From positions 1 through 64,000 of the forward strand of contig PZPB01000007.1 of NCBI GenBank assembly GCA_003045865.1: DNA of 64,000 bases. Direction: 5' to 3'. The notes under the pieces were generated by a model that worked only from the letters and a program-made list of their open reading frames with translations, searched no databases and had not been told where the DNA came from. The translations under genes were made by a program, and so were the position numbers. The first letter of the stretch is position 1, and every line of letters starts with the position of its first letter. The DNA is from Bacteroidota bacterium (lineage in GTDB: Bacteria > Bacteroidota > Bacteroidia > Flavobacteriales > Schleiferiaceae). Below are positions 1-10,340 of this stretch, piece after piece.

Positions 1-1490
1 ATACTTGAGTTTCCGATAAACTGAGTCAGGTAATATTCGCCTGGTCGGTTAATAATAATATTTGGATCTGGTACACCAGATAACCAACCAGCTACTCCTG
101 CCTGAGTTCTGTCACCAAAATCAGAACCAAATTCGTTTTGATCGAAATTAACCCCTTTAGTTGGGCTTATCTTCCAAACTACCTTCGATACCGTATCACA
201 ATTTTGAAACTGTAGCCTACCTCCCTTAGATAGGTGTAAAAGCTTTATAGAGTCTCCTGAACAAGTATCAGAAATTAAAAAATCCGCTATAGCGGGCTCA
301 GAAATTTTTATTCCCCCGACATTACCAGGGATGGAGTCGCATGGATTAACAATAACTAAACTAGCCGAAAAAGTATTTGGCTCATTAAGCACGGAGGTAA
401 ATCCGCAACTAGATTGATAAAATGTCTGAAAAATAGTATCAGGAGGAGGATGGGGGTAAATTCGTGTTAAACTATCATTACTGAAGGTTACTTTGTAGAT
501 CGTGCCAGGCGGATTGTTTACCACATTACTAATGGCAAAGGCATAAGTCAAACCGTTACCACTGTTAGGAACACAACCCTGTGTAGATCCGTAAGAAGAA
601 ATACCACCTTGAGGCACATTGCCGAAAAAAACTTTAATCTGATCTTGACTCTGACACCCAGCTGCATTTATGAAGTTAAAAGTAACCGTATAAAGGCCCT
701 CCTGATAGGTATGCAGTTTTGAGTTATTAAGATCAAAGGTTGTCGCGCTATCAATTGGTGATCCATCTCCATAGTCAATATAAACCTTTTGATAACTTGA
801 TAAAAGGTCGTTACTATAAAACCTAAACTGGCCATTGGTAGGAAAACATTTTGTGTAAACGTTTTCACCTTGAAATATTTTTATATTAGAAATGTTTGTG
901 ACTGCATTTCCAGGTGGAGCGCCATTTACAACAAATGATTTTGAAACAGATTTAGTACAACTCCCACTCGTCACCGTGTACGTTATTGTATGCGTTCCAG
1001 GGCCAGCAATTCCCGGCCTAAAAGTATTTCCGCTAACCCCAGGTCCACTAAAAACACCACCACTAGGTGAAAAACCATTAAGGGTGAAGTTCGGGCCATT
1101 CTCGCAGAATACGGTTTGGGAGGGATTGAAGCTAACAGATCCAATGTTAAAAACCCGCACTGTAAAATTAAAGGTTTCAACTATAACACCACCATTATAC
1201 ACCTCGGCCTTTGATGGATAATTCCCTGTTGAACTATAGCTAATATTGAAATTACCAAGCCCAATTCGGGCGTTTGGTGTGCCACCAGGCAAAGACCAAA
1301 CTACACTAGTTTGAGGGCCTGTATAACTAGATTGAAAATTAACTTGGTTACCATTTATTAAGCACACGTCTATTTGATTAGAACCACTCAAAGATGGTGT
1401 ACTACTAACCGAAAGCTGGCCCAAAGTCACCAACGGTAGCAGTACCATTAAAAGAAAAACCGAAGTTAATTTTTGTAAAGTATTAGTCAT
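1..1490 (-). CDS. Large secreted/surface protein with PKD/Ig-like domains (3'-truncated by window edge)
   Basis: Not in ORF track. Reverse complement from ATG at 1490 reads open to base 1: MTNTLQKLTSVFLLMVLLPLVTLGQ (signal peptide) ... VYIDYGDGSPIDSATTFDLNNSKLHTYQEGLYTVTFNF (PKD-like repeat). Confidence 0.85.
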   Translation of the reverse strand, partial: MTNTLQKLTSVFLLMVLLPLVTLGQLSVSSTPSLSGSNQIDVCLINGNQVNFQSSYTGPQTSVVWSLPGGTPNARIGLGNFNISYSSTGNYPSKAEVYNGGVIVETFNFTVRVFNIGSVSFNPSQTVFCENGPNFTLNGFSPSGGVFSGPGVSGNTFRPGIAGPGTHTITYTVTSGSCTKSVSKSFVVNGAPPGNAVTNISNIKIFQGENVYTKCFPTNGQFRFYSNDLLSSYQKVYIDYGDGSPIDSATTFDLNNSKLHTYQEGLYTVTFNFINAAGCQSQDQIKVFFGNVPQGGISSYGSTQGCVPNSGNGLTYAFAISNVVNNPPGTIYKVTFSNDSLTRIYPHPPPDTIFQTFYQSSCGFTSVLNEPNTFSASLVIVNPCDSIPGNVGGIKISEPAIADFLISDTCSGDSIKLLHLSKGGRLQFQNCDTVSKVVWKISPTKGVNFDQNEFGSDFGDRTQAGVAGWLSGVPDPNIIINRPGEYYLTQFIGNSS

Positions 1491-1843
1491 TTGGCCAAGC
1501 GAATCACACCAAATGTAAGTATACTTTAAAGAATTACAGGAGGTGCATTATAAATTTAGAGTCAACCATTAATTTTAAGACATTAATTTTAAGATTTTCA
1601 TATCCTTTTTAGCTTCTTCATCTTATCATGCCAATAATAAACAAGGAGTAATTATATTTAAATTTATACTTATAACTAGCTAATAAGTATAGAATTTAAC
1701 GGCCAGCTATTGAAAGTTATGTTCGCTTTAGTGAATCCCCATTAAAATAGCCATTTTCTCTAAACAATCCGTTGATTTTCACGTCTTTATTATAGACCTT
1801 GAACCACAAGGGCCAGACCTAAATCTGTTCTAAAAATCCCCGA

Positions 1844-2530
1844 ATGTTGAATTATGTGTATATGCTAGCTATAGCCCTCTTGGCGCTGCTAAGCACTGAA
1901 CACAGGCCCAAAAAAACTTCGGGAGGCGAGCAAATTATTGCCACCACAAGCAAAACCAAAATGACCGTACACTTTAAGAATGTAGAAAATGAAAAGATTA
2001 AAAATAGCTTCTTAGAAGTGATGCGGCGCTACACGGAGCTTCACAATTCTGAAGTTACCTTAGTGCAAGGACCGCTAAAGTCTTCTACAATGCAGGCGCA
2101 GCCCGTGATAAAACTGGCCCATCTTTTTAGCGAGACCCAAAAATACCACGTGAAACTAGCGCATTTAGTGCGCGATAGTAAGGAGCTAAAAGTAGCCGAC
2201 CTCCCTGCGGAAGTGCTTACTGGCTGGTTTGCCCATGAACTAGGGCATTTGGTAGATTACCGTCCCTACAATAATTTTCAAATGATACTCTTCGGCTTAA
2301 AATATGTGTTTTTAAAAAGCTTTAAAAAAGAAGCGGAACACGCGGCCGATTATATTGCGATACGTCATGGTTTTCGCAGCGAAATAATTGCCACCAAACG
2401 TTTTATTTTAGAAAACGACCTGCTGGAGGAAAGCTATAAAGCGAAAATCCGTCGCTACTGTATGCCCATTGAAGAAGCAGAAGTGTGGGAACACGAACAT
2501 GTGCCTGGCACACCAGAAGCGGAGATTTAA
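1844..2530 (+). CDS. Putative zinc metalloprotease-like protein (HELGH motif)
   Basis: GWFAHELGHLVDY (HExxH) followed by EAEHAADYIAIRHG, gluzincin-like third-ligand arrangement. Confidence 0.6.
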   Translation: MLNYVYMLAIALLALLSTEHRPKKTSGGEQIIATTSKTKMTVHFKNVENEKIKNSFLEVMRRYTELHNSEVTLVQGPLKSSTMQAQPVIKLAHLFSETQKYHVKLAHLVRDSKELKVADLPAEVLTGWFAHELGHLVDYRPYNNFQMILFGLKYVFLKSFKKEAEHAADYIAIRHGFRSEIIATKRFILENDLLEESYKAKIRRYCMPIEEAEVWEHEHVPGTPEAEI

Positions 2531-2737
2531 AACAACCGCCTCTTCTTAGTACTTGAGATAAGCAACATTTGAATAGATCCCTTCCACCGACAATTAAAAT
2601 CCTCGGTTTTCAAGAAAATGAAAAGTCAAATTAGAAGACTAAGGAAGATTTCCATTCATTCTATGCTGGACAAATTAATGGTTAACAGACTTATCTCGCG
2701 TAAAAAGCCATCTCCCGTAAGGGTAAACACGCCTAAT

Positions 2738-4264
2738 TTAGGCCGACTGAATAAATTCTAAAAAGCCTTGCATGCTCTCCTCATCCATCACCTTGGGTGT
2801 TTTTATTTGTCCGCCTTTTTTCTTGCCTTGTGCGATGTAATCGTGGTAGGTCTCCTTACTAATGGCTTTTACATCTATGCCCTTTAAGGCTTTACTGCGC
2901 GCTACCCCGTAATTTTTATTAGCCTCTTTTAGGGATGCATCGAGCTTTTTGCAAAAGACCGATTCATCAATTTCCATTTCGGAAACCACCACCCACTGGT
3001 GGATATAATCGCCCTCTTGATTTTTTAGAGCGGCCACCGCATATTCGTTCACACTAATATCCATGGCTTCGGAAACTTCCAAAATTGCCGCGTCCATTTT
3101 TTCCTCCGACAATTGCGAACCCACTACATTGAGGAAGAATTTCGTACGACCAGTGATTACAATTTCGTGGGGATCCAAGCTATTGAACTTGATTACATCA
3201 CCAATTTGGTAGCGCCAAGCACCCGCGCAAGAGCTGATTATCAAAACATACTCTTGGTCTTTTTCTACCTCAGCAATAGTGTGAATCTCAGGGTCTTCTA
3301 AAAGACCACCTTGATCATTCACCCCTCTTTCATCGAAAGGAATAAACTCGTAAAAATAGCCGTGTTCCAAGGCCAGTCGCATGTCTAGAGTATTAGGACG
3401 AGCGGTATAGGAAAAGAAGCCCTCGGAGGCCAAATAGGTATCAATAATGGTAATCGGTTTCCCCGAGATAGCCTCAAAATCTTTGCGATAGGTCTCAAAG
3501 GCCACTCCGCCACTGGCAAAAACGCTAAGGTTGGGCCAAATTTCGTGGATGTTTTTCAGTGCATTGTACTCAATTACTTTTTGCAACATTAGCAGCACCC
3601 ACGAAGGGATTCCCGCAATAACGCCAATATTCCAATGGGGCGCTTCTTCGGCAATGCGCTGCACACGCTCATCCCAATCGGTAATAGCGGCAATTTCATT
3701 ACCTGGCCGATAAAAAATGTCGAACCAACCTGGGAAATTGCTCACGTTTATACCGCTGATCTCTCCTTCTAAATGGCCGTTTTCATTTTTACTAAGGTTG
3801 GCGCTGCTGCTAAGCATCAAGACTTCGCTTTCAAAGAGCTCCTCGGGAAAATCGAAGGATGGCACTGCTTTTATTAGCGAAGTACCTACCTCTTTCATGC
3901 TTTGCAGAAACTCCTCGGTAATGGGAATGCGCTTGCTACTTTTGCCAGTAGTGCCACTACTGAGCGCGAAAAAATCTGGCTGCCCGGGCCAAGTAATATC
4001 GGGGTGTTCTTGCTGTTTTTGCCACCAAGCTTCTGCCATCTGATGGTAATCGAAAATTGGCACCTCTTTCTGAAAAGCTTTAATCACATCCTCTTCTTCC
4101 AGCATTTTTGCAAAACCATAATACTTTCCAAAAGCGATATCTTGGGCTTGACTTAATAAACTGCGCAGCTGCTTTTCCTGCTGCTCCACAGGATTGTGTG
4201 TTTCAAAGCTTAGGGCTTGATTTAATTTTATTCCTCCTTTTACGAGGCTTCCAAATAATGACAT
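2738..4264 (-). CDS. GH3 auxin-responsive promoter family protein (acyl-adenylase-like)
   Basis: 508 aa; FALSSGTTGKSSKRIPIT motif and overall GH3 family resemblance. Confidence 0.85.
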   Translation of the reverse strand: MSLFGSLVKGGIKLNQALSFETHNPVEQQEKQLRSLLSQAQDIAFGKYYGFAKMLEEEDVIKAFQKEVPIFDYHQMAEAWWQKQQEHPDITWPGQPDFFALSSGTTGKSSKRIPITEEFLQSMKEVGTSLIKAVPSFDFPEELFESEVLMLSSSANLSKNENGHLEGEISGINVSNFPGWFDIFYRPGNEIAAITDWDERVQRIAEEAPHWNIGVIAGIPSWVLLMLQKVIEYNALKNIHEIWPNLSVFASGGVAFETYRKDFEAISGKPITIIDTYLASEGFFSYTARPNTLDMRLALEHGYFYEFIPFDERGVNDQGGLLEDPEIHTIAEVEKDQEYVLIISSCAGAWRYQIGDVIKFNSLDPHEIVITGRTKFFLNVVGSQLSEEKMDAAILEVSEAMDISVNEYAVAALKNQEGDYIHQWVVVSEMEIDESVFCKKLDASLKEANKNYGVARSKALKGIDVKAISKETYHDYIAQGKKKGGQIKTPKVMDEESMQGFLEFIQSA

Positions 4265-4358
4265 GTGATTGTGTTAAGGTGTTATTAAGAGGAACGGATG
4301 TTCTAGCTGTAAGTTCGAAATACTGCTAGGTGCCTGTGTTTAAGTGGTCAATCTCGGC

Positions 4359-5252
4359 CTAATAATTTAAATACCACTCAAAATGATCTTGCAATATTTT
4401 TTGCTTTTCCGTTCTAAGCAATTCCAAGAAAGCCTTGCTTACCGGAGATAGTTTTTTGCCTTTCAGCCAAATCAAGCGCCACTGTGTTTTTAAGGGCAAG
4501 CCTTCTTCTTCGTAAATATGCATTTGCCCATCGAGCAACTCGCTTTTAATACCAATTAAGGGCATAATTGAATATCCTAAACCCGCAATTACCGCCTGCT
4601 TTACCGCCTCATTAGAAGTGAGTTCCATGCGCTTGCGCTGATTGCCTTCGCGATTATAAAAATACTGCTCCATAGCGGCCCGCGTGGCCGAACCTTCCTC
4701 GCGATAAATCAAAGGCTGGCTCTCTTCCCGTTGCGCGTGATTGCCCACCAAGTAGAGCTTGTTATCAATCAGCAACTCTTCTTCAATGTTTAACTTTTCG
4801 GGGATTACAGACACCAAAGCAAAATCCGTTTCATTCTGTTTCAAGCTTTCAATCACTTTGCTTTTATTGGTCACATCTAACACCAAGTCAATACCCGTAT
4901 TCTTCTTTAAGAAATCCGTTAAAAAGTAGGGAATTACGTACTTGCCAGTAGATGCGCAAGAAATAGTCAGCTTTCCCGTCATAATGCCCTCATAGGCTTG
5001 GGTTTTATAACTGATATTAGACATCTCCTCCACTACCCGTCGCGCCGTCACCGCAATTTCTTCACCAAATTCGGTCACATACAACTGCCTTCCTATCACT
5101 TCTGTGAGAGGAATATCAAATTGATCTTGTAGTTTTTTTAACTGAATGGACACGGCAGGCTGCGTCATAAAGAGCTCTTCCGAGGCTTTGGTAACGCTGC
5201 GCGTCTGCACTACTTTTAAAAATACCTGCAGCTGATGAATGGTTAAATTCAT
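4359..5252 (-). CDS. LysR family transcriptional regulator, divergent from the dab operon
   Basis: N-terminal HTH MNLTIHQLQVFLKVVQTRSVTKASEELFMTQPAVSIQLKKLQ; LysR substrate-binding C-terminus. Confidence 0.9.
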   Translation of the reverse strand: MNLTIHQLQVFLKVVQTRSVTKASEELFMTQPAVSIQLKKLQDQFDIPLTEVIGRQLYVTEFGEEIAVTARRVVEEMSNISYKTQAYEGIMTGKLTISCASTGKYVIPYFLTDFLKKNTGIDLVLDVTNKSKVIESLKQNETDFALVSVIPEKLNIEEELLIDNKLYLVGNHAQREESQPLIYREEGSATRAAMEQYFYNREGNQRKRMELTSNEAVKQAVIAGLGYSIMPLIGIKSELLDGQMHIYEEEGLPLKTQWRLIWLKGKKLSPVSKAFLELLRTEKQKILQDHFEWYLNY

Positions 5253-5298
5253 AAATATAGTTTATGGATACAATAATAAACATAAATATAAATTTATG
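5250..5298. promoter_or_regulatory. Duplicated palindrome, candidate LysR operator (CATAAA-TATAG-TTTATG and CATAAAT-ATAA-ATTTATG)
   Basis: Perfect inverted repeats at 5250-5266 and 5281-5298, centres about 31-32 bp apart, between divergent lysR and dabB. Confidence 0.6.
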
Positions 5299-5342
5299 GA
5301 TGTGTTTTCGAAACTTTGCCGCGCTTTAAATCAACTAATAGC

Positions 5343-7010
5343 ATGACACAAAACATACTTGTTTTACTTGTTCTTTTCTCTCCGCTAATTTTTGTCCTAA
5401 CCGCATTTAGTTCTTGGTTTCAACCGGGCAAGCGCCCCCTGTTCATTAAAAAACTAAGCGTTAGCGCTAGCCTTATTAGCCTTGCAATTGCCGCATTTGG
5501 CACGGTGGCCCTTCTGCAATATGGAGAAATGGAAACTCCTACTTACGGTATTAACGGCCTTGGATTCAGTCTGCGTTTAGACTCCTTAAGCCTTTTAATG
5601 TTTAGCATGATTGCACTACTCAGTTTTATTGTAGTGCGCTTTAGCCTCAATTACCTCGATGGTGATGCTCGTCAAGGGGTTTTTATAGGACGACTAGCCG
5701 CTACCATAGCTGCCGTGCAACTTCTGGTGCTGGCGGGAAACCTCGCCCTTTTATTTATAGCTTGGGTTTTAACCAGTATGACTTTACACCGCCTCCTCGT
5801 TTTTTACCGTGAAAGACCAGGCGCCAGAGTTGCCGCCAGAAAAAAGTTTATCGTAGCGCGCTTAGGTGACCTCAGCTTATTAGGCGCCATTGTACTGCTG
5901 TTTGAGCAATTTCATAGCGGAAATTTAGAGCTTATTTTTCAAGGCATTAAAAACGCACAAGAGTCGGGACTTCCCCTGGCTAGCATAGGAACAGCAGGTA
6001 TATTTTTAGCCTTGGCTGCTTTATTAAAGTCGGCACAATTTCCCACCCACGGCTGGTTGGTTGAAGTGATGGAAACCCCCACGCCCGTATCCGCTTTACT
6101 TCATGCGGGTTTACTTAACGCTGGTCCTTTCTTAATTATCCGCATGGCCTTTGTTATGGAAGCAAGCACTACTGGCTCTATGTTGCTTATCGCAATCGGT
6201 GGTTTCACCGCACTTTTTGCTTCGGTGGTATTCTTAACTCAAACTTCCGTAAAAACGGCCTTAGGTTATTCTAGCGCTGCCCACATGGGTTTTAGCTTAA
6301 TGGTTTGCGGCTTAGGCGTATTTCCTGCGGCCATGCTGCATATGGTGGCCCACTCTTTTTATAAGGCCCACTCCTTTTTAGCCACAGGCAGTGTCATCGA
6401 CTCTATGCGATCCGCTAAATTTACGGGAACCATCCGCTCGGGAAACCCCCTTCGTATTGTACTGGGAATTTTACTGGGCTTTGGTGTGTATATCGCATTT
6501 GCCCTTGCTTGGGGTGTCGACCCACAAACAGAACTACCTCTACTGGCCATTGGTGCTATCATAAGCTTAGGCTTGGCTCGTCTTTTTACCAGCGCTCTCG
6601 ACTCCAATGGTAGCCCGAAATTATTTCTCCGCGCCAGCCTACTTTCTGTTATGGTGGCGGCCTCATTCTTTATTTTAGAAGCGGGAGCCCATTTATTACT
6701 GGCTTCGCAATTGCCCCAACTAGCCCTACCTAGTCTTAGCGAAATTATATTAATCAGCATCCTACTCAGCGCCTTCGCTACGGTGATATTCATCCAAATT
6801 ATGTCACCCTTTTTAGCCGATAAGCCCGCTTACCGTGCTTTGGCTATTCACTTGAGAAACGGCTTGTATATGAATACGCTTTTCGATCGTTTGGTGCGCG
6901 GGCTTTATACCCAAGGTGCGCATGGTCAAGCCAAGATGCATAACAGCAATGGCTCTTTTACTAATGAAGAAAGTACAAGAAACCCGCTTTTTGCTAAGCG
7001 CTCAGCATAA
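5343..7010 (+). CDS. dabB: NuoL/DabB-like proton-conducting membrane subunit of inorganic carbon transporter
   Basis: Multi-TM proton-conducting family (SAQFPTHGWLVEVMETPTPVSALLHAGLLNAGPFLI); immediately upstream of dabA. ATG at 5343 preferred over TTG at 5316. Confidence 0.85.
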   Translation: MTQNILVLLVLFSPLIFVLTAFSSWFQPGKRPLFIKKLSVSASLISLAIAAFGTVALLQYGEMETPTYGINGLGFSLRLDSLSLLMFSMIALLSFIVVRFSLNYLDGDARQGVFIGRLAATIAAVQLLVLAGNLALLFIAWVLTSMTLHRLLVFYRERPGARVAARKKFIVARLGDLSLLGAIVLLFEQFHSGNLELIFQGIKNAQESGLPLASIGTAGIFLALAALLKSAQFPTHGWLVEVMETPTPVSALLHAGLLNAGPFLIIRMAFVMEASTTGSMLLIAIGGFTALFASVVFLTQTSVKTALGYSSAAHMGFSLMVCGLGVFPAAMLHMVAHSFYKAHSFLATGSVIDSMRSAKFTGTIRSGNPLRIVLGILLGFGVYIAFALAWGVDPQTELPLLAIGAIISLGLARLFTSALDSNGSPKLFLRASLLSVMVAASFFILEAGAHLLLASQLPQLALPSLSEIILISILLSAFATVIFIQIMSPFLADKPAYRALAIHLRNGLYMNTLFDRLVRGLYTQGAHGQAKMHNSNGSFTNEESTRNPLFAKRSA

Positions 7011-7041
7011 ATTATAGATTGTCTAAATCTTTAAAAAAAGA

Positions 7042-9552
7042 ATGAAAATGGCTCTAATCAAAACCAGCAACGAGCGTCACCTTGACGAGAATAAAATTGA
7101 GAAAGGGATTCTTCTAGCAAGTATGCGTAAGGCCTGCAAGAAGATTGCCCCCCTTTGGCCTCTCGAAAATTTTGTGGCCGTAAATCCCTATTTAGGTCAT
7201 ACCTCCGAAAAGTTTGAAAACGTTGCCCAAGAGCTAGCCGCTGCCGGTGGTATACAAATGACCTTGCCTATCGCCTTTTATCTGCAAAAGCTAAAAGAAG
7301 GAAAATTAGCAGAGGAAGATCTTGAAGCCTGTCTGCATAAGCATGAGCTAAATACCTCTGTGTCTAAATTTATCCGCAATTTGGAAAATACCACCGAGGC
7401 AGAACAAAGCAATAGCATTTCCACCTTGGCAGATATTGCGAGTACCAGCCATGGTAAAGACTGGAACCGTTTTATGACGGCCCGCATTTCTGTTTGGGCC
7501 GCTTCTTATTTCGATAAAGGTCAAGCCTCTTGGTCGGCGGCCAATAAAAATCTTAGTCCTTTTGCCGCTTGGAAGCAAGAAGCCTCCATAGACCGAAGCC
7601 CGGAATTAAATGGCTTGCAAGGTTTTAGAAATTTTGTGAAGGCATTGCCCGATGATCCCTACGCCGCGACACAAATAGCCTTGAATCGATTAAGGCTTCC
7701 GCACAAAGCACTCAGCTTGTATTTACACCGGGTATTATTACGCCTGGGCGGTTGGTCGGCTTACGCTGCGCGCTTAGATTGGGATAATGAACTGTATGGC
7801 GGTAAAGATGGAAAACTATTGGAGTTTTTAGCGGTGCTTGTTTGTTGGGAAGCAGCTCTGCTGCAGAGTATAAATAGCCCCGAACTTAGTGCGAAATGGC
7901 AAGAAGCCATTAATGTCTTTTCTCAAGATGACTTGCAGAAAAACATCCATCAGCAGCTGCAAAGCAAACTGGTTTTACAAGAGGCGTATGACCTTTCCGC
8001 ACAGCAAGATATTGTGCGCAAATTTCAGGATCATAAAGCCGAAGTAAAACAGGATAAGAAGCAGGCAAAAGCCCAAGCCATATTCTGTATAGACGTGCGC
8101 TCGGAAGTATACCGTAGAAATTTAGAGCTGGTAAATAATGACATTGAAACCCTCGGATTTGCCGGTTTCTTTGCCTTCCCCATAAAATATGTTCCCCTCG
8201 GTCATGCCGATGGAGAAGCACAATGTCCGGTGCTGCTAACCACGGGGCCTACCATTAAAGAGAGTCTCGCTTCTGCAGATGAGAATGAAAAAGCCTTGGA
8301 GCATCGCTTACTACATCGTCAAATTCGTCAAGTATGGAAAACCTTCAAATCTGGCGCCATTAGTAATTTTAGCTTCGTAAGTCCAATGGGGCTTTCATAC
8401 TTACCAAAATTGTTTACCGACTCTTTCGGTCTTACTCGCCCAGTGGCCAACCCTAATGATGTGGGCATGAAAAAAGCCAGCATCAAGAAAAAGTCGATTA
8501 GTTTAACAAGCGAAAGCTGGCAAAACGAAACCGCAGGAATTCCTCTAGAGCAACAAATTAGCATGGCAAAAAACGCCTTGAACGCGATGTCTTTAACGGA
8601 AAATTTCGCCCAGTTTGTATTGATCGTAGGCCACGGCTCTAGCATGGTAAACAACCCTCACGCCACAGGTTACGATTGTGGTGCCTGTGGCGGACATACT
8701 GGTGAAGCCAATGCCCGCGTGGCAGCAGCAGTACTAAACAATAGCGCGGTAAGAACAGCTCTGCAAAAGGAGGCTATTCATATCCCCAACAACACCGTTT
8801 TCTTAGCCTGCTTGCACGATACCACTACCGATGAAGTCTTGATTTATAACGAAAATGACGTTTTATCAAGCAGTGAAAAAGCCTTAGCCGAACTAAAGCA
8901 ATCTTTATTATTAGCAGGGAAATCGGCTCGCACTGAACGCTCTTTGCGTTTAAATAGTGATAGTAGCAACACCGATAAAGCTATACTTGGCCGCAGTAAA
9001 GACTGGAGTCAAACTCGTCCCGAATGGGGCTTAGCCGGTTGTTCTGCTTTTATAGTGGCCCCGCGAGAACGTACTAAAGGAATAAACTTAGAAGGCAAAT
9101 CTTTCTTACACTCCTATAATTGGAAAAAAGACGCAGGATTCTCCGTTTTAGAGCTTATCATGACGGCCCCCATGGTCGTAACCAGCTGGATTAACCTACA
9201 ATATTATGGCTCGGCGGTGGACAATAAGCAATATGGCTCTGGTAATAAAACCCTCCACAATGTTACCGCTGGCTTGGGCGTATTAGAAGGCTATTCGGGC
9301 GACTTACGCGTTGGCCTTCCTTTTCAGGCGGTGCACGATGGCGACCAATATCAACACGAACCGCAAAGGTTACAGGTAGTAATTGAGGCGCCCATCGAAG
9401 CGATGAACGATATTTTAAAGAAACATCAACCTGTGCGAGACCTCTGCGATAATGGCTGGATTTACCTTTTAGCCATGGATGCCAACGGACAAGTTTCGCA
9501 TCGCTACACCGGCAATTTAAAATGGGAAAAAATTAAGGCACTGGCTGCGTAG
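7042..9552 (+). CDS. dabA: Inorganic carbon transporter subunit DabA (DUF2309/UPF0753)
   Basis: 836 aa; conserved metal-site motifs AIFCIDVRSE and VGHGSSMVNNPHATGYDCGACGG. Confidence 0.92.
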   Translation: MKMALIKTSNERHLDENKIEKGILLASMRKACKKIAPLWPLENFVAVNPYLGHTSEKFENVAQELAAAGGIQMTLPIAFYLQKLKEGKLAEEDLEACLHKHELNTSVSKFIRNLENTTEAEQSNSISTLADIASTSHGKDWNRFMTARISVWAASYFDKGQASWSAANKNLSPFAAWKQEASIDRSPELNGLQGFRNFVKALPDDPYAATQIALNRLRLPHKALSLYLHRVLLRLGGWSAYAARLDWDNELYGGKDGKLLEFLAVLVCWEAALLQSINSPELSAKWQEAINVFSQDDLQKNIHQQLQSKLVLQEAYDLSAQQDIVRKFQDHKAEVKQDKKQAKAQAIFCIDVRSEVYRRNLELVNNDIETLGFAGFFAFPIKYVPLGHADGEAQCPVLLTTGPTIKESLASADENEKALEHRLLHRQIRQVWKTFKSGAISNFSFVSPMGLSYLPKLFTDSFGLTRPVANPNDVGMKKASIKKKSISLTSESWQNETAGIPLEQQISMAKNALNAMSLTENFAQFVLIVGHGSSMVNNPHATGYDCGACGGHTGEANARVAAAVLNNSAVRTALQKEAIHIPNNTVFLACLHDTTTDEVLIYNENDVLSSSEKALAELKQSLLLAGKSARTERSLRLNSDSSNTDKAILGRSKDWSQTRPEWGLAGCSAFIVAPRERTKGINLEGKSFLHSYNWKKDAGFSVLELIMTAPMVVTSWINLQYYGSAVDNKQYGSGNKTLHNVTAGLGVLEGYSGDLRVGLPFQAVHDGDQYQHEPQRLQVVIEAPIEAMNDILKKHQPVRDLCDNGWIYLLAMDANGQVSHRYTGNLKWEKIKALAA

Positions 9553-9804
9553 ACAGGGTTTTAAAATTTTATTACGAAGAGGCTGCTTGAAAGGACGGCC
9601 TTTTTTGTAGTGTAGCTTTGCTGAGTTTTGTCTTGCTTTTATAGTGAAAGCGGCATTGTCTTGAAAACCCATTTATAAGTCAGCTACTTTTAGGTCAGCT
9701 ACTTGAATTATTACATAAATCAAAGCAACATTTTTAGAGAAACTCAAAGTACTTGGCAACTGCCATAATTTCTTATATTCCACCTTTATAAGATAAGCCC
9801 TTCT

Positions 9805-10296
9805 TTGAACATGAAACTAATACCAGTCCTCCTTAATTCCTCCGAAACCAATTACCGCTCAAAACTTAGTGAGGAGCTGATAATGAACAAAATAGCTGCA
9901 CTTAAAGAACAGGCCTCTTTGCGCTTAAAAGGAAGCATTACAAGTGAGCACAGGTTTTCCGTTTACGATACCTGGAATGTGGTTGCTTGGAATATGCCGG
10001 GCTTTAAAAGAAAAGCAGCTTATATAACGGGTAGCATCACAGCAGAAGATGAAGGGCAGAGAATAAGCCTTAAAGTAAAGCCTAATGCCATATTACCTGT
10101 TTTTGGAATAGTTTCAAGCCTCGCTGGTCTCATTCTTACTTTAATATCTTTTACCAGCGGTCGCGAGTCAGTGTTCCTTTTTAGTATTGGCCTTTGCTTC
10201 TTAGTTCTTGGTTTTATCTACTACTTACTAGGCCGTTTTTTAAGAAGTCGCTTACTAAATAAGCTAATAAAGTATTTAGATTTAAAACTGGATTAA
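9805..10296 (+). CDS. Hypothetical membrane protein
   Basis: 163 aa ORF with two predicted TM segments. Confidence 0.6.
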   Translation: MNMKLIPVLLNSSETNYRSKLSEELIMNKIAALKEQASLRLKGSITSEHRFSVYDTWNVVAWNMPGFKRKAAYITGSITAEDEGQRISLKVKPNAILPVFGIVSSLAGLILTLISFTSGRESVFLFSIGLCFLVLGFIYYLLGRFLRSRLLNKLIKYLDLKLD

Positions 10297-10340
10297 GACT
10301 TTCCAATAATACTGTAAATAGACTCTTTTGCAGAACATAA

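Noticed and set aside
892-1221. Plus-strand 109-aa ORF in the track
   Set aside because: Antisense to the open, domain-bearing minus-strand PKD protein; low-complexity Pro/Thr translation.
2145-2160. Additional parS-like site (ataccacgtgaaac)
   Set aside because: Only the central CACGTGAAAC is shared; four mismatches to consensus and not palindromic.
6359-6793. Minus-strand 144-aa ORF
   Set aside because: Antisense shadow of dabB coding sequence; no recognisable domain.
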